Part shown: positions 1 through 6,770 of the stretch, one piece after another
How positions within the stretch are numbered: position 1 is the first letter of the stretch
How the letters are laid out: each line of letters opens with the position of its first letter
From: an uncultured Elusimicrobiales bacterium
GTDB taxonomy: Bacteria > Elusimicrobiota > Elusimicrobia > Elusimicrobiales > Elusimicrobiaceae
Assembly (NCBI GenBank): GCA_944326765.1
Contig: CALVFE010000007.1
Location: 1 to 45,034 of the forward strand
DNA: 45,034 nt
Direction of reading: 5' to 3'
Notes under the pieces: model-generated
The model's input: only the letters and a program-made list of their open reading frames with translations
The model's database searches: none
What the model was told of the DNA's origin: nothing
Made by a program: the position numbers and the translations under genes

Positions 1-3
1 ATC

Positions 4-77
4 TTGCGGGGACTGGATTTGAACCAGTGATCTCAAGGTTATGGGCCTTGCGAGATACCAGGCTTCTCTACCCCGCA
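4..77 (-). tRNA. tRNA-Met (CAT), initiator-like
   Basis: A complete cloverleaf can be folded: acceptor TGCGGGG/CCCCGCA, D-arm GAGA-AGCCTGGTA-TCTC, anticodon arm CAAGG-CCCATAA-CCTTG and T-arm ACTGG-TTCAAAT-CCAGT, with discriminator A and no encoded CCA. The D-loop AGCCTGGTA and the A11:U24 pair match bacterial initiator tRNAs rather than elongator Met. Three points are atypical for an initiator: U1:A72 is a pair instead of the C1xA72 mismatch, the 29:41 anticodon-stem pair is A:U instead of G:C, and position 33 is C instead of the nearly universal U. The tRNA call is firm; the initiator identity is inferred from the D-arm. Confidence 0.9.
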
Positions 78-142
78 TTATTATTATAACACTTTCTCCG
101 AAGAAATGCAACCGCGCGCCCGCCGCTTGCCGACAAGCCTCC

Positions 143-180
143 AAAGAAAAAGCGGGCAGCGTTTTTACGCCGCCCGCTTT
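143..180 (-). terminator. Rho-independent terminator of the peptide-binding lipoprotein gene
   Basis: A 13-bp stem with one mismatch (149-161 with 168-180) is followed on the minus strand by a run of T. It lies 16 bp after the stop of the minus-strand gene ending at 196. Confidence 0.8.
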
Positions 181-195
181 AAGACATTCGATTCT

Positions 196-1926
196 TTATT
201 CCTTGTACATCGGGTAGAAATAAATCCCCATATAGACGGGGTTGTCCACAAAGTTCTTTACGTTGGAACGCATTGCCCACAATCCGGTGGGATGAACGGT
301 ATAGATTTGCATTGCGTCTTCATGCATAAAATTATGCACTTGGCGATAAAGCAAATTGCGTTTGGAAAGATTGGTTTCCGAAACGGCTTTTTCGATCAGT
401 TTGTCGGCCAACGGATTTTGATATCCCTGCGAAAGCGCATAGCGGCCTTGGCTGTGAATAAAAGGAAAATAAAAATTATGCGCGTCTGCATAATCGGCCA
501 CCCAGCCGCGCGCCCACATAGGCATCTGGCGTTTGGCTGTTTTTTCCAAGAAGGCCGGCCACGTTACACCGCGCAAATCAATTTGGAATTTCGGGTTCAA
601 ACTTTCCACATTGCGTTTTAAAATTTCACTGGCGATTTGGCGCATATCCCCGCTGGTATTATAGGTAATGGTAAATTTAAAACCTTTCTCCCACACCTGT
701 CCGTTCCACGCTTTTTGAAAATGCGCTTTCGCCTTTTCTAGATCAAAATGATAACGTTTAAAACCGTCATCGTAATTAACCAATCCGGCCGGCGCCGGAC
801 CGATAGCCATCTCTCCGCGCCCTTCCATAGACTCCTGCAAAAAGGCCTCGTAATCAAAAGCATATTCAAAACCTTTTCGCAAATCTTTGTCCGCAAAGAA
901 ATCAGAAGGAATGCCCTGTCCGTCTAACCGGCCGGAACCCACGTCTGGATTGGCCTGCATATTAATGTCCAAGGTAAAGAAAATGACGGGATCGGTACGC
1001 AGGCGCGGCAAATTATCGTAAACGGTAACGGCTGGATTTCCTTTAAGCTGGGCGGCGAATTTAGTGGAAATCTCCGCTACGTCTGCATCGCCGGTTTCCA
1101 GCATTAACCGCAGGGTGGAGGGTTCGTCCACCGTCATCAGATGAATGATTTTAAGCTTGGGGGCGCCCGCAAAATAATTTTCATTTGATACCAGCGTTAG
1201 GCGTTTGGCGGCGATATCCCACCGCGCCACTTTAAAAGGGCCCGTTCCATTAGACGCGGCAAAAAACGGAGAAGTATCTTTGGAAAAATTATTAAATTGT
1301 TTCCAAGTGGCTTCCGTACCGTCCCACGCGCCGCGGGAAACCGCCCAGTTTTTGCTGACCACATAACTCCACCGCGCCACGATGGACAAAAACGGCGCAA
1401 ACGGACGTTTAAGCGTAACCACTACCTTATCGCCTTCCACACGCACCGCTTGGGCAGCCTCTTGAAAATCCACCGTAATATTTCCGTTTTCATCGCGGGT
1501 AGCAGAAACACCCAAAATCGGTTCCAACAGCAAGCTCGACGGCCCGCCGGATACGTCGGAAAGCATAAACCGCAACAGGGAATAACGCACGTCTTCGGGC
1601 GTTAGTTCAGTTCCGTCGTGGAATTTCACGCCTTTGCGAATCGGAAACGTATAAGTACGGCCGTCTGCAGAAATAAGTCCGTTTTCTTTGCTGGGCACTT
1701 GCGTAGAAAGCGACGGCTCCAATTCGGTCAACGAACTGCCTTTAAATTTAAGGAGCGTATCATACACGTTAATGAGCAGTCCGTGCGTTACGCCATCATA
1801 GGAATAAACCGGATCCAACGATTCCATTTCTCCCTTATGAGCGACCACCAGCGAGTCTTTCGTTTCCGGCTGAGTACATGCGCACATCAACCCGACCAGA
1901 CAAACTATCAGCCAACTTTTTTTCAT
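196..1926 (-). CDS. Extracellular peptide-binding lipoprotein (SBP_bac_5 / OppA-DppA family)
   Basis: 576 residues. This is the substrate-binding component of an ABC peptide (or nickel/opine) importer. The N-terminus is a lipoprotein signal: MKK, a hydrophobic stretch, then ...LMCAC with the lipidated Cys most likely C17. The mature part starts with SLVVAHKGEMESLDPVYSYD, the usual family-5 opening, and continues with GVKFHDGTELTPEDVRYSL, the most conserved family-5 motif. Length is within the family range (about 500-600). It overlaps the upstream C39-like peptidase gene by 4 bp (ATGA), so the two are translationally coupled. No permease or ATPase gene is adjacent, so it either shares an importer encoded elsewhere or acts as an orphan receptor. 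Peptide is the likeliest ligand given the linked peptidase, but the ligand cannot be read from the sequence. Confidence 0.9.
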   Translation of the reverse strand: MKKSWLIVCLVGLMCACTQPETKDSLVVAHKGEMESLDPVYSYDGVTHGLLINVYDTLLKFKGSSLTELEPSLSTQVPSKENGLISADGRTYTFPIRKGVKFHDGTELTPEDVRYSLLRFMLSDVSGGPSSLLLEPILGVSATRDENGNITVDFQEAAQAVRVEGDKVVVTLKRPFAPFLSIVARWSYVVSKNWAVSRGAWDGTEATWKQFNNFSKDTSPFFAASNGTGPFKVARWDIAAKRLTLVSNENYFAGAPKLKIIHLMTVDEPSTLRLMLETGDADVAEISTKFAAQLKGNPAVTVYDNLPRLRTDPVIFFTLDINMQANPDVGSGRLDGQGIPSDFFADKDLRKGFEYAFDYEAFLQESMEGRGEMAIGPAPAGLVNYDDGFKRYHFDLEKAKAHFQKAWNGQVWEKGFKFTITYNTSGDMRQIASEILKRNVESLNPKFQIDLRGVTWPAFLEKTAKRQMPMWARGWVADYADAHNFYFPFIHSQGRYALSQGYQNPLADKLIEKAVSETNLSKRNLLYRQVHNFMHEDAMQIYTVHPTGLWAMRSNVKNFVDNPVYMGIYFYPMYKE

Positions 1927-2882
1927 TTTTTCCTCACTATATAAGCGGCTCCCTGCTTATGGTTGAGCCACGCTTCTGCAAATTCCCGCGCATCATACGC
2001 ACGCAAAACTGTTTCGCGTGTAGAAGCGGCCGGATCTGCCACTCGAACTTTCCCTTTTTCCCAGCCACGGATCAGCACCAGATGTCCGTCCGTATGTTCT
2101 ATCGCCGCGCCGGAAAGTTCCCCCTTGCCGTACGCTACACTGGCAATTACCAATGAATCCGACGTAACGTAATCTTTTAATTCATTCAATGCGCCAAACC
2201 GACGCACATAAGCCTGCAATCCGAAAGAACCCGCATAAGCGGTATTAAATATCCAATTTCCATAAATGCCGGCGGAGGCATCATATACGCCCCGCATTAC
2301 TTCTTCCGGCGTAACCGCCACGCCCAAAGCATTTAAAGCCATACACAGCGAAACAGGACTGCACACCCGCCGACGGTCGGGGTGTTTAAGTGCCATCTGC
2401 GAAATTGGCATTACGCTTTTTTCAAAACAATTTTCCGGCAAATGAACGGCTGCGTGCGCCTCATATTTAAAAGAAGCGCGCACGGTCGAAGCCGTTAATA
2501 ATGAAAGTTTAATTTTACCGAAAAATTTTAACCGATAACGATAGGCCGCCGCCGGGTGAGATACTAATAATTCATCTATACTTACTGCCCCAAAAGAAGT
2601 CTGCTGTACGGGAAAACTTTTTTTAGTAGCGGCGGCAAAGAGTCCCAACTGAAAAAAATCACTCCATTTTCCTTGCACAAACACTTGCGCTTCCAACAAA
2701 ATATATCCGTCTTGCTGCGCTTCATAATTCACGGAAAAAACAAGAGAAGAAAAAAGAAAAGGCGTTTGAACCGGAAACGATATTTCCGTTTTAATACCGT
2801 CGGCAAAAGATTCCCGTTCTATATCGGCGGGAGTATGAAAAGCATTAAAAACGGGCGAACGCCAAGACGTTTGCTGAACCAT
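1923..2882 (-). CDS. C39-like cysteine peptidase domain protein
   Basis: 319 residues. The C-terminal half looks like the peptidase_C39_2 fold: candidate nucleophile C174 in VCSPVSLCMAL, H267 in TDGHLVLIRGW, and D283 in VADPA, the Cys-His-Asp order of papain-like C39 domains. The N-terminal 150 residues are beta-rich and resemble no family I can name. No signal peptide or membrane segment is visible, so it appears cytoplasmic unless exported another way. The start ATG at 2882 lies only 12 nt after the 3' end of tRNA-Pro, with AAGG about 8 nt upstream of the ATG, so it is probably cotranscribed with the tRNA. It overlaps the downstream lipoprotein gene by 4 bp, suggesting a joint role in peptide use. 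True proteolytic activity is inferred. Confidence 0.75.
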   Translation of the reverse strand: MVQQTSWRSPVFNAFHTPADIERESFADGIKTEISFPVQTPFLFSSLVFSVNYEAQQDGYILLEAQVFVQGKWSDFFQLGLFAAATKKSFPVQQTSFGAVSIDELLVSHPAAAYRYRLKFFGKIKLSLLTASTVRASFKYEAHAAVHLPENCFEKSVMPISQMALKHPDRRRVCSPVSLCMALNALGVAVTPEEVMRGVYDASAGIYGNWIFNTAYAGSFGLQAYVRRFGALNELKDYVTSDSLVIASVAYGKGELSGAAIEHTDGHLVLIRGWEKGKVRVADPAASTRETVLRAYDAREFAEAWLNHKQGAAYIVRKK

Positions 2883-2894
2883 AACAAAACCTTA

Positions 2895-2967
2895 TCGGGG
2901 CACCCGGACTTGAACCGGGAACCTCCCGCTCCCAAAGCGGGCGCTCTACCACTTGAGCCATGCCCCG
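2895..2967 (-). tRNA. tRNA-Pro (TGG)
   Basis: The acceptor CGGGGCA/TGCCCCG, the anticodon arm CCCGC-TTTGGGA-GCGGG (anticodon TGG), and a standard T-arm with TTCAAGT all fold well. The discriminator is A and CCA is not encoded. A -10-like TACAAT on the minus strand (2977-2982) lies about 10 bp upstream. The gene for the C39-like peptidase starts 12 nt downstream. Confidence 0.95.
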
Positions 2968-3037
2968 AATAGGTATATTGTAGCAATTTTGGGAACAATG
3001 CTAAATAAAAAGAAATTTGCGGTTTTTCCCGCATTTC

Positions 3038-3106
3038 GCCGCGCACCTTCGCCCTTGGTGCGCTGGGGCGCAAAAAACCCGCGCTTGCGCACGGGTTAAA
3101 AACTGC
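3038..3106. repeat. 69-bp direct repeat, copy 1
   Basis: This stretch is identical to 3225-3293 (spacing 187 bp). It contains a small inverted repeat (GCGCACC...GGTGCGC) and an AACCCG...CGGGTT hairpin that on the minus strand is followed by T residues, like a terminator (3072-3097). The region 2968-3290 holds no supportable gene; reading frames across it are by-products of the repeat. Confidence 0.85.
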
Positions 3107-3224
3107 CCTTTTGCAACTTGCCTTCCGGTAAAATACCTGACGGTATTTTCCTGCAGGCCGGGCTCGCGGTTTTGGCCTTGCGCTTCCGGTGCAAACCAAA
3201 ACATCGCTCCGCCTTTCAAGTCCT

Positions 3225-3293
3225 GCCGCGCACCTTCGCCCTTGGTGCGCTGGGGCGCAAAAAACCCGCGCTTGCGCACGGGTTAAAAACTGC
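3225..3293. repeat. 69-bp direct repeat, copy 2
   Basis: Same sequence as 3038-3106. Its right end covers the last three bases of the tRNA-Met/Ile2 gene (3291-3293), so the repeat consists of the tRNA 3' end plus its downstream terminator. This suggests that a tRNA-terminator segment was duplicated. Confidence 0.85.
3259..3284 (-). terminator. Terminator downstream of tRNA-Met/Ile2
   Basis: On the minus strand the stem AACCCG/CGGGTT is followed by TTTT, beginning 7 nt after the tRNA 3' end. A second copy of the same hairpin lies at 3072-3097 in the other direct repeat. Confidence 0.65.
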
Positions 3294-3364
3294 GCCCACC
3301 AGGACTTGAACCTGGAACCCACCGATTATGAGTCGGTTGCTCTAACCGATTGAGCTATAGGCGC
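3291..3364 (-). tRNA. tRNA-Met elongator or tRNA-Ile2 (CAT)
   Basis: The cloverleaf is complete: acceptor GCGCCTA/TGGGCGC, D-stem GCTC/GAGC, anticodon arm ACCGA-CTCATAA-TCGGT and T-arm CCAGG-TTCAAGT-CCTGG, with no encoded CCA. The D-arm is of elongator type. The anticodon CAT can be elongator Met, or Ile2 after lysidine modification by TilS. The C4:G69 and C5:G68 pairs and the TTCAAGT loop resemble Ile2, so the two cannot be separated here. A TATAAT box on the minus strand (3378-3383) precedes it. Confidence 0.9.
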
Positions 3365-3471
3365 TAAAGCTATTCTTATTATAACAAATTACAACGCCGA
3401 CCGGGAAAAAGCCTTTTAAAAAGAGAATTTTTTTCTCTTTCCTTCAAAATGTGCTAAAATATTAATGTTGA

Positions 3472-3545
3472 TCCGGGATGGTGTAATGGTAACACGGATG
3501 CCTCTGGAGCATTAATTCTAGGTTCGAGTCCTAGTCCCGGAACCA
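3472..3545 (+). tRNA. tRNA-Gln (CTG)
   Basis: Acceptor TCCGGGA/TCCCGGA, anticodon arm GATGC-CTCTGGA-GCATT with anticodon CTG, T-arm CTAGG-TTCGAGT-CCTAG. The discriminator A is followed by CCA, so this is the only tRNA in the window with a genomic CCA. GatC and GatA encoded at 29989-31687 fit indirect charging of this tRNA through Glu-tRNA-Gln. A TAAAAT box lies about 10 bp upstream. Confidence 0.92.
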
Positions 3546-3552
3546 GATTTCA

Positions 3553-3576
3553 AACCGCCTGCCAAGGCGGTTTTTT
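3553..3576 (+). terminator. Terminator of tRNA-Gln
   Basis: An 8-bp stem AACCGCCT/AGGCGGTT with a 4-nt loop is followed by TTTT, 7 nt after the tRNA CCA end. Confidence 0.85.
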
Positions 3577-3637
3577 GATATCTCCGCCTTCGCTGGCGGC
3601 CTTTCAGAATTTTTTCTTCAGCAAGTTTTGCGTTTTT

Positions 3638-4249
3638 TTACCGCGACGGCTGTAAAATGGAAAGCACCAACATAGCCTGTCGATAATCGGTTTTTTCCTG
3701 GTCGGAAAGCTGCGGATTTTCCGCTAGGGCTTCGGCCACGGTTTTCCCTTCCGGGCCGGGAATATCGGGATCGGCCTTGGCGCGCAGCAGCGCTTTAATA
3801 ACGGCAGCATTATTATATTGGGCAGCCAAAAACAACGCTGTATTTCCGGCGTTGTCGGCCGCGTTTACATGCGCCCCGTTTTGAGTAAATTCTTTTAACA
3901 CTCCGACAGAAGAATTATATTGCGCGGCAGCCATCAAAGCAGTTTGCCCGTTTTCATCGGCGATATGCAAATTGGCTCCGGCTTCCAACAGATCGCGTAC
4001 CACCTGCGGATCTTGTGCCGAACGCGCCGCATAAAACAAAGCGGTCTTGCCGGATTTATCTCGTACATTGATGTCTTCGCTTTTTTCAATCAGCCGAATT
4101 GTATCCTCCAGTCCGGCGTGATTCTCTATCGAACGCATTAACCGCGTGGCCCCGCGTGCATCCGTATCTTTATTGTGATAGCGCAAATAAAGACCGCCGC
4201 ATAAAACAACGATTACCAACAAAAAAGTTAAAACGGTACTCATTTTCAT
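3638..4249 (-). CDS. Membrane-anchored ankyrin-repeat protein
   Basis: 203 residues. A hydrophobic N-terminal segment (about residues 4-23, LTFLLVIVVLCGGLYL) acts as a signal anchor, with the rest probably on the periplasmic side. Ankyrin repeats of about 33 residues follow, recognisable by DKSGKTALFYAAR, DENGQTALMAAAQ, DNAGNTALFLAAQ and a weaker final GPEGKTVAEALAE. Such repeats bind other proteins; the partner cannot be told. The gene stands alone between tRNA-Gln and lysS and is transcribed away from lysS. A second ATG two codons in is an alternative start. Confidence 0.88.
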   Translation of the reverse strand: MKMSTVLTFLLVIVVLCGGLYLRYHNKDTDARGATRLMRSIENHAGLEDTIRLIEKSEDINVRDKSGKTALFYAARSAQDPQVVRDLLEAGANLHIADENGQTALMAAAQYNSSVGVLKEFTQNGAHVNAADNAGNTALFLAAQYNNAAVIKALLRAKADPDIPGPEGKTVAEALAENPQLSDQEKTDYRQAMLVLSILQPSR

Positions 4250-4353
4250 ATTTAAAATCCCCCGTGATTTATTGTATCAATTATTCATCCCTTTCGCGCG
4301 GCCTGCGTCGAAATTTGGTAAAATAAAACTAATATCAATTACGAGGTTTCACG

Positions 4354-5874
4354 ATGTCAACCGAAAATACGCAACCCACACACAATAACGCACTAGACGA
4401 AATTATCGCCCAGCGTTACGCCGAAGTAGAAGAAATCAGACAAATGGGCATTGCCCCCTATCCCAACCGCTGCGAAAAACAAATTTCCTGCTTGGACGCC
4501 AAAAATTCCGCCGAAGAAACGGAAGTCGTTACCGCCGGGCGCCTGATACAGCTGCGGCTGATGGGAAAAGCCGCATTCGCCCACCTGCGTGATTTTTCCG
4601 GCCGGGTACAGCTGTATATTGCAAAAGACAATCTAGGTGACGAAGCCTATTCTTTTTTCAAAAAACATATTTCTGTGGGCGATTTTGTATCGGTTACGGG
4701 GCATATTTTTGTTACCAAAACGGGCGAAAAAACCATTAAGGCAACCCGTCTGACGCTGTTATCCAAAGCCATTCGCCCCCTGCCGGAGAAATACCACGGA
4801 CTGCAGGATACCGAAGTGCGCTTTCGCAAACGCCATTTGGATTTGATCGCCAACGAAGAAGTCAAAGAAATCTTCATTAAACGCGCCAAAATCATTTCTT
4901 CCATTCGCAAAACGCTGGACGAAAAGGGCTTTTTGGAAGTGGAAACGCCCATCTTAAACCCCGACTCCGGCGGCGCGATTGCACGGCCGTTCGAAACCTA
5001 TCACAACGCGCTTAAAATGCCGCTTTTTATGCGTATTGCGCTGGAACTGTACCACAAACGATTGATTATCGGCGGAATGGATAAAATTTACGAAATCGGG
5101 CATATGTTCCGCAACGAAGGAATCGACACCACTCATAACCCCGAATTTACGATGATGGAACTCTATCAGGCCTATGGCGACGTGAACACCATGGCGGATT
5201 TGTTTGACGAAATTTTGGGAAACGCCGCCAAAGCCATCGGGGCAGAAACCATTCATTTCCGCGGATACGACGTGGATTTGCGCCCGCCTTATAAACGCCT
5301 CTATATTCCGCAGGCGTGGCAGGAAAAATTCGGCCGCGATATTCACGAAGTGTTGGACGGCCGCAAATTCAACCGCGCCAAATTGGAAGAAGTCGCCCAA
5401 GAACAAGGCGTCAAATTTACCGCAGATGATTCCGACTCCGATATTTTTGACGAACTTTTTGAAGGCAAGCTGTTGGCGGATTACCACAACCCCGTCATCG
5501 CATTGGATTATCCAACCGCGGTCAGCCCGTTCTCTAAAACCAAACCGGGCGACCCGGAAATTGTGGAGCGTTTTGAAGTGTTTGTGAACGGGCAGGAACT
5601 CGCGAACGCTTATACCGAGCTCAACGACCCCGCCGACCAGTTGCAGCGCCTGAAAGACCAAGCCGCCGCCAAAGCCATTGCCAAAGGCGAAGACGCCGAA
5701 AACGCCGACATCTTGGATGCCGACTACATTGAAGCGATGGAAAGCGGTATGCCGCCTACCGGCGGAATGGGCATCGGAATCGACCGGGTTATTATGATGC
5801 TGACCGGCCAAGATTCCATCCGCGAAATAATTTTATTTCCCACGCTCAAAAAGTTGGAAGAAAAAGAAAAGTAA
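4354..5874 (+). CDS. lysS: Lysyl-tRNA synthetase, class II
   Basis: 506 residues, the usual length. It charges tRNA-Lys in the cytoplasm. An N-terminal OB-fold anticodon-binding domain spans about residues 60-150 (VTAGRLIQLRLMGKAAFAHLRD). The class II core follows, with motif 2 FRNEGIDTTHNPEFTMMEL near residue 251 and motif 3 GMGIGIDRVIMM near residue 469. A GAGG about 8 nt upstream serves as ribosome binding site, and a -10-like TAAAAT lies at 4319-4324. It is a single gene ended by a strong palindromic terminator. The C-terminal part holds a lysine/alanine-rich insertion (about residues 430-460) just before motif 3. Confidence 0.97.
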   Translation: MSTENTQPTHNNALDEIIAQRYAEVEEIRQMGIAPYPNRCEKQISCLDAKNSAEETEVVTAGRLIQLRLMGKAAFAHLRDFSGRVQLYIAKDNLGDEAYSFFKKHISVGDFVSVTGHIFVTKTGEKTIKATRLTLLSKAIRPLPEKYHGLQDTEVRFRKRHLDLIANEEVKEIFIKRAKIISSIRKTLDEKGFLEVETPILNPDSGGAIARPFETYHNALKMPLFMRIALELYHKRLIIGGMDKIYEIGHMFRNEGIDTTHNPEFTMMELYQAYGDVNTMADLFDEILGNAAKAIGAETIHFRGYDVDLRPPYKRLYIPQAWQEKFGRDIHEVLDGRKFNRAKLEEVAQEQGVKFTADDSDSDIFDELFEGKLLADYHNPVIALDYPTAVSPFSKTKPGDPEIVERFEVFVNGQELANAYTELNDPADQLQRLKDQAAAKAIAKGEDAENADILDADYIEAMESGMPPTGGMGIGIDRVIMMLTGQDSIREIILFPTLKKLEEKEK

Positions 5875-5884
5875 CCCCTATTCA

Positions 5885-5918
5885 CAAACACCCGGTTTTA
5901 AAACCGGGTGTTTGGTTT
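5885..5918. terminator. Bidirectional terminator between lysS and pilin gene 1
   Basis: A perfect 30-nt palindrome (5885-5914, CAAACACCCGGTTTT and its complement) is placed between two convergent genes. Confidence 0.85.
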
Positions 5919-5923
5919 TCCTG

Positions 5924-6448
5924 TTATTGTATGCTGTAACAATTATACCCTGTTTCCAAACAATCCTCAAAAATCGGGTTAAACAATTTGCACACTTGAT
6001 TTCCTTTTGTATTTGTTTTTGCAGCTGCACATTCTATTTTATCACGTTTCAGATAGTAAACTATAAACCAAGGGCCGACGACTTTGCCGTCTTTTTGCGG
6101 GGTTACCTCAACATGGGCTAATTCCGAATCGTCCGTGAAATGCAGAGCAACACGAAATTTCCCGACATCGGACGAAGATCCCGTTGGACTTCCGGGAAGA
6201 GAAATATCCAATTCATCAAATAGTGACGCATATTTCCCATTTGCCAGAAAAAAACTCTTCTGAGCATCTGCCAATGACCGTACCAACGTCATTGCCTGAA
6301 CCGTACGAGATTTCTCCACCGCTTTCTCATACTGCGGCAAAGCGACCGCCGCCAAGATACCGATAATTAAAACGACTACCAACAGCTCTATAAGCGTAAA
6401 TCCGGCATTTCCCCTGCCGAAATAGGTTTTTTGATAAATTTTGTTCAT
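5924..6448 (-). CDS. Type IV pilin-like protein (pilin gene 1)
   Basis: 174 residues from the ATG at 6448. The leader peptide MNKIYQKTYFGRGNAG is cut by a PilD-type prepilin peptidase before FTLIELL, with the conserved Glu at +5. The hydrophobic alpha1-N helix follows, then ...[12 protein letters not shown] and a globular domain with a C-terminal Cys pair region (CKLFNPIFEDC). This is the PilE/GspG-type architecture of type IV pili or type II pseudopilins. The ATG lacks a Shine-Dalgarno sequence and sits in the loop of a 17-bp inverted repeat (6427-6468), preceded by two 91-bp repeats. An in-frame TTG two codons upstream is a less likely start. The exact role (major pilin, minor pilin, uptake) is unknown. 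Confidence 0.88.
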   Translation of the reverse strand: MNKIYQKTYFGRGNAGFTLIELLVVVLIIGILAAVALPQYEKAVEKSRTVQAMTLVRSLADAQKSFFLANGKYASLFDELDISLPGSPTGSSSDVGKFRVALHFTDDSELAHVEVTPQKDGKVVGPWFIVYYLKRDKIECAAAKTNTKGNQVCKLFNPIFEDCLETGYNCYSIQ

Positions 6449-6468
6449 ACGCAAAATTTATCAAAAAA
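6427..6468. promoter_or_regulatory. 17-bp inverted repeat enclosing the pilin 1 start codon
   Basis: Perfect arms TTTTTTGATAAATTTTG (6427-6443) and its complement (6452-6468) flank an 8-nt loop containing the ATG (6446-6448). On the gene side the arm continues into an 11-nt T tract. In mRNA it would place the start codon in a hairpin loop. A related structure exists at 21314-21357. Confidence 0.7.
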
Positions 6469-6481
6469 AAAAACGAGTCAA

Positions 6482-6663
6482 GGCCAGAGCCTGGCCGCCC
6501 CACTCTATACCCGTTCATACGCTTCCTTTAGGCCATACTATTTCTGTACTGTCGCGCTCTTACGAAAAAACAAGCCAGAGCCTGGCCGCCCGACTCTTTG
6601 CCCGTTAACACGACTGGTTTAAGCCACACTGCTCAAAAGCCTCTTTACCAACAAAAGTCCTTC
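6482..6663. repeat. 91-bp pilin-upstream repeats, locus 1 (two units)
   Basis: Unit 1 is 6482-6572 and unit 2 is 6573-6663. Each starts with the palindrome (G/A)GCCAGAGCCTGGCC, then a CACTCTATACCCGTT / GACTCTTTGCCCGTT block and a TTTAAGCCACACT-like block. Unit 2 departs from the consensus after 6630. The units lie upstream of pilin gene 1 on its 5' side. The rest of the 6455-6770 gap holds only the hairpin described separately and the promoter region of lolC/E. Confidence 0.85.
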
Positions 6664-6770
6664 AAAAAGTCCGAGCTCTTTTCTTTGCAACCGCACGCGC
6701 CGTACTTCCCCGAAATCCCGTTTTAAATGGCGTGTAGGACAATTCGCTCCATATAAGGTAAAATACAACT

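Noticed and set aside
3001..3322. Open frames across the tRNA repeat region on both strands
   Set aside because: They encode the 69-bp repeat twice and overlap a tRNA; no start signals.
4954..5811. 285-codon open frame antisense to lysS
   Set aside because: It is the mirror of a highly conserved gene, has low-complexity His/Phe/Val content and no ribosome binding site.
5924..6454. In-frame TTG at 6454 as start of pilin 1
   Set aside because: The ATG at 6448 is conserved at pilin gene 2 within the same hairpin loop.
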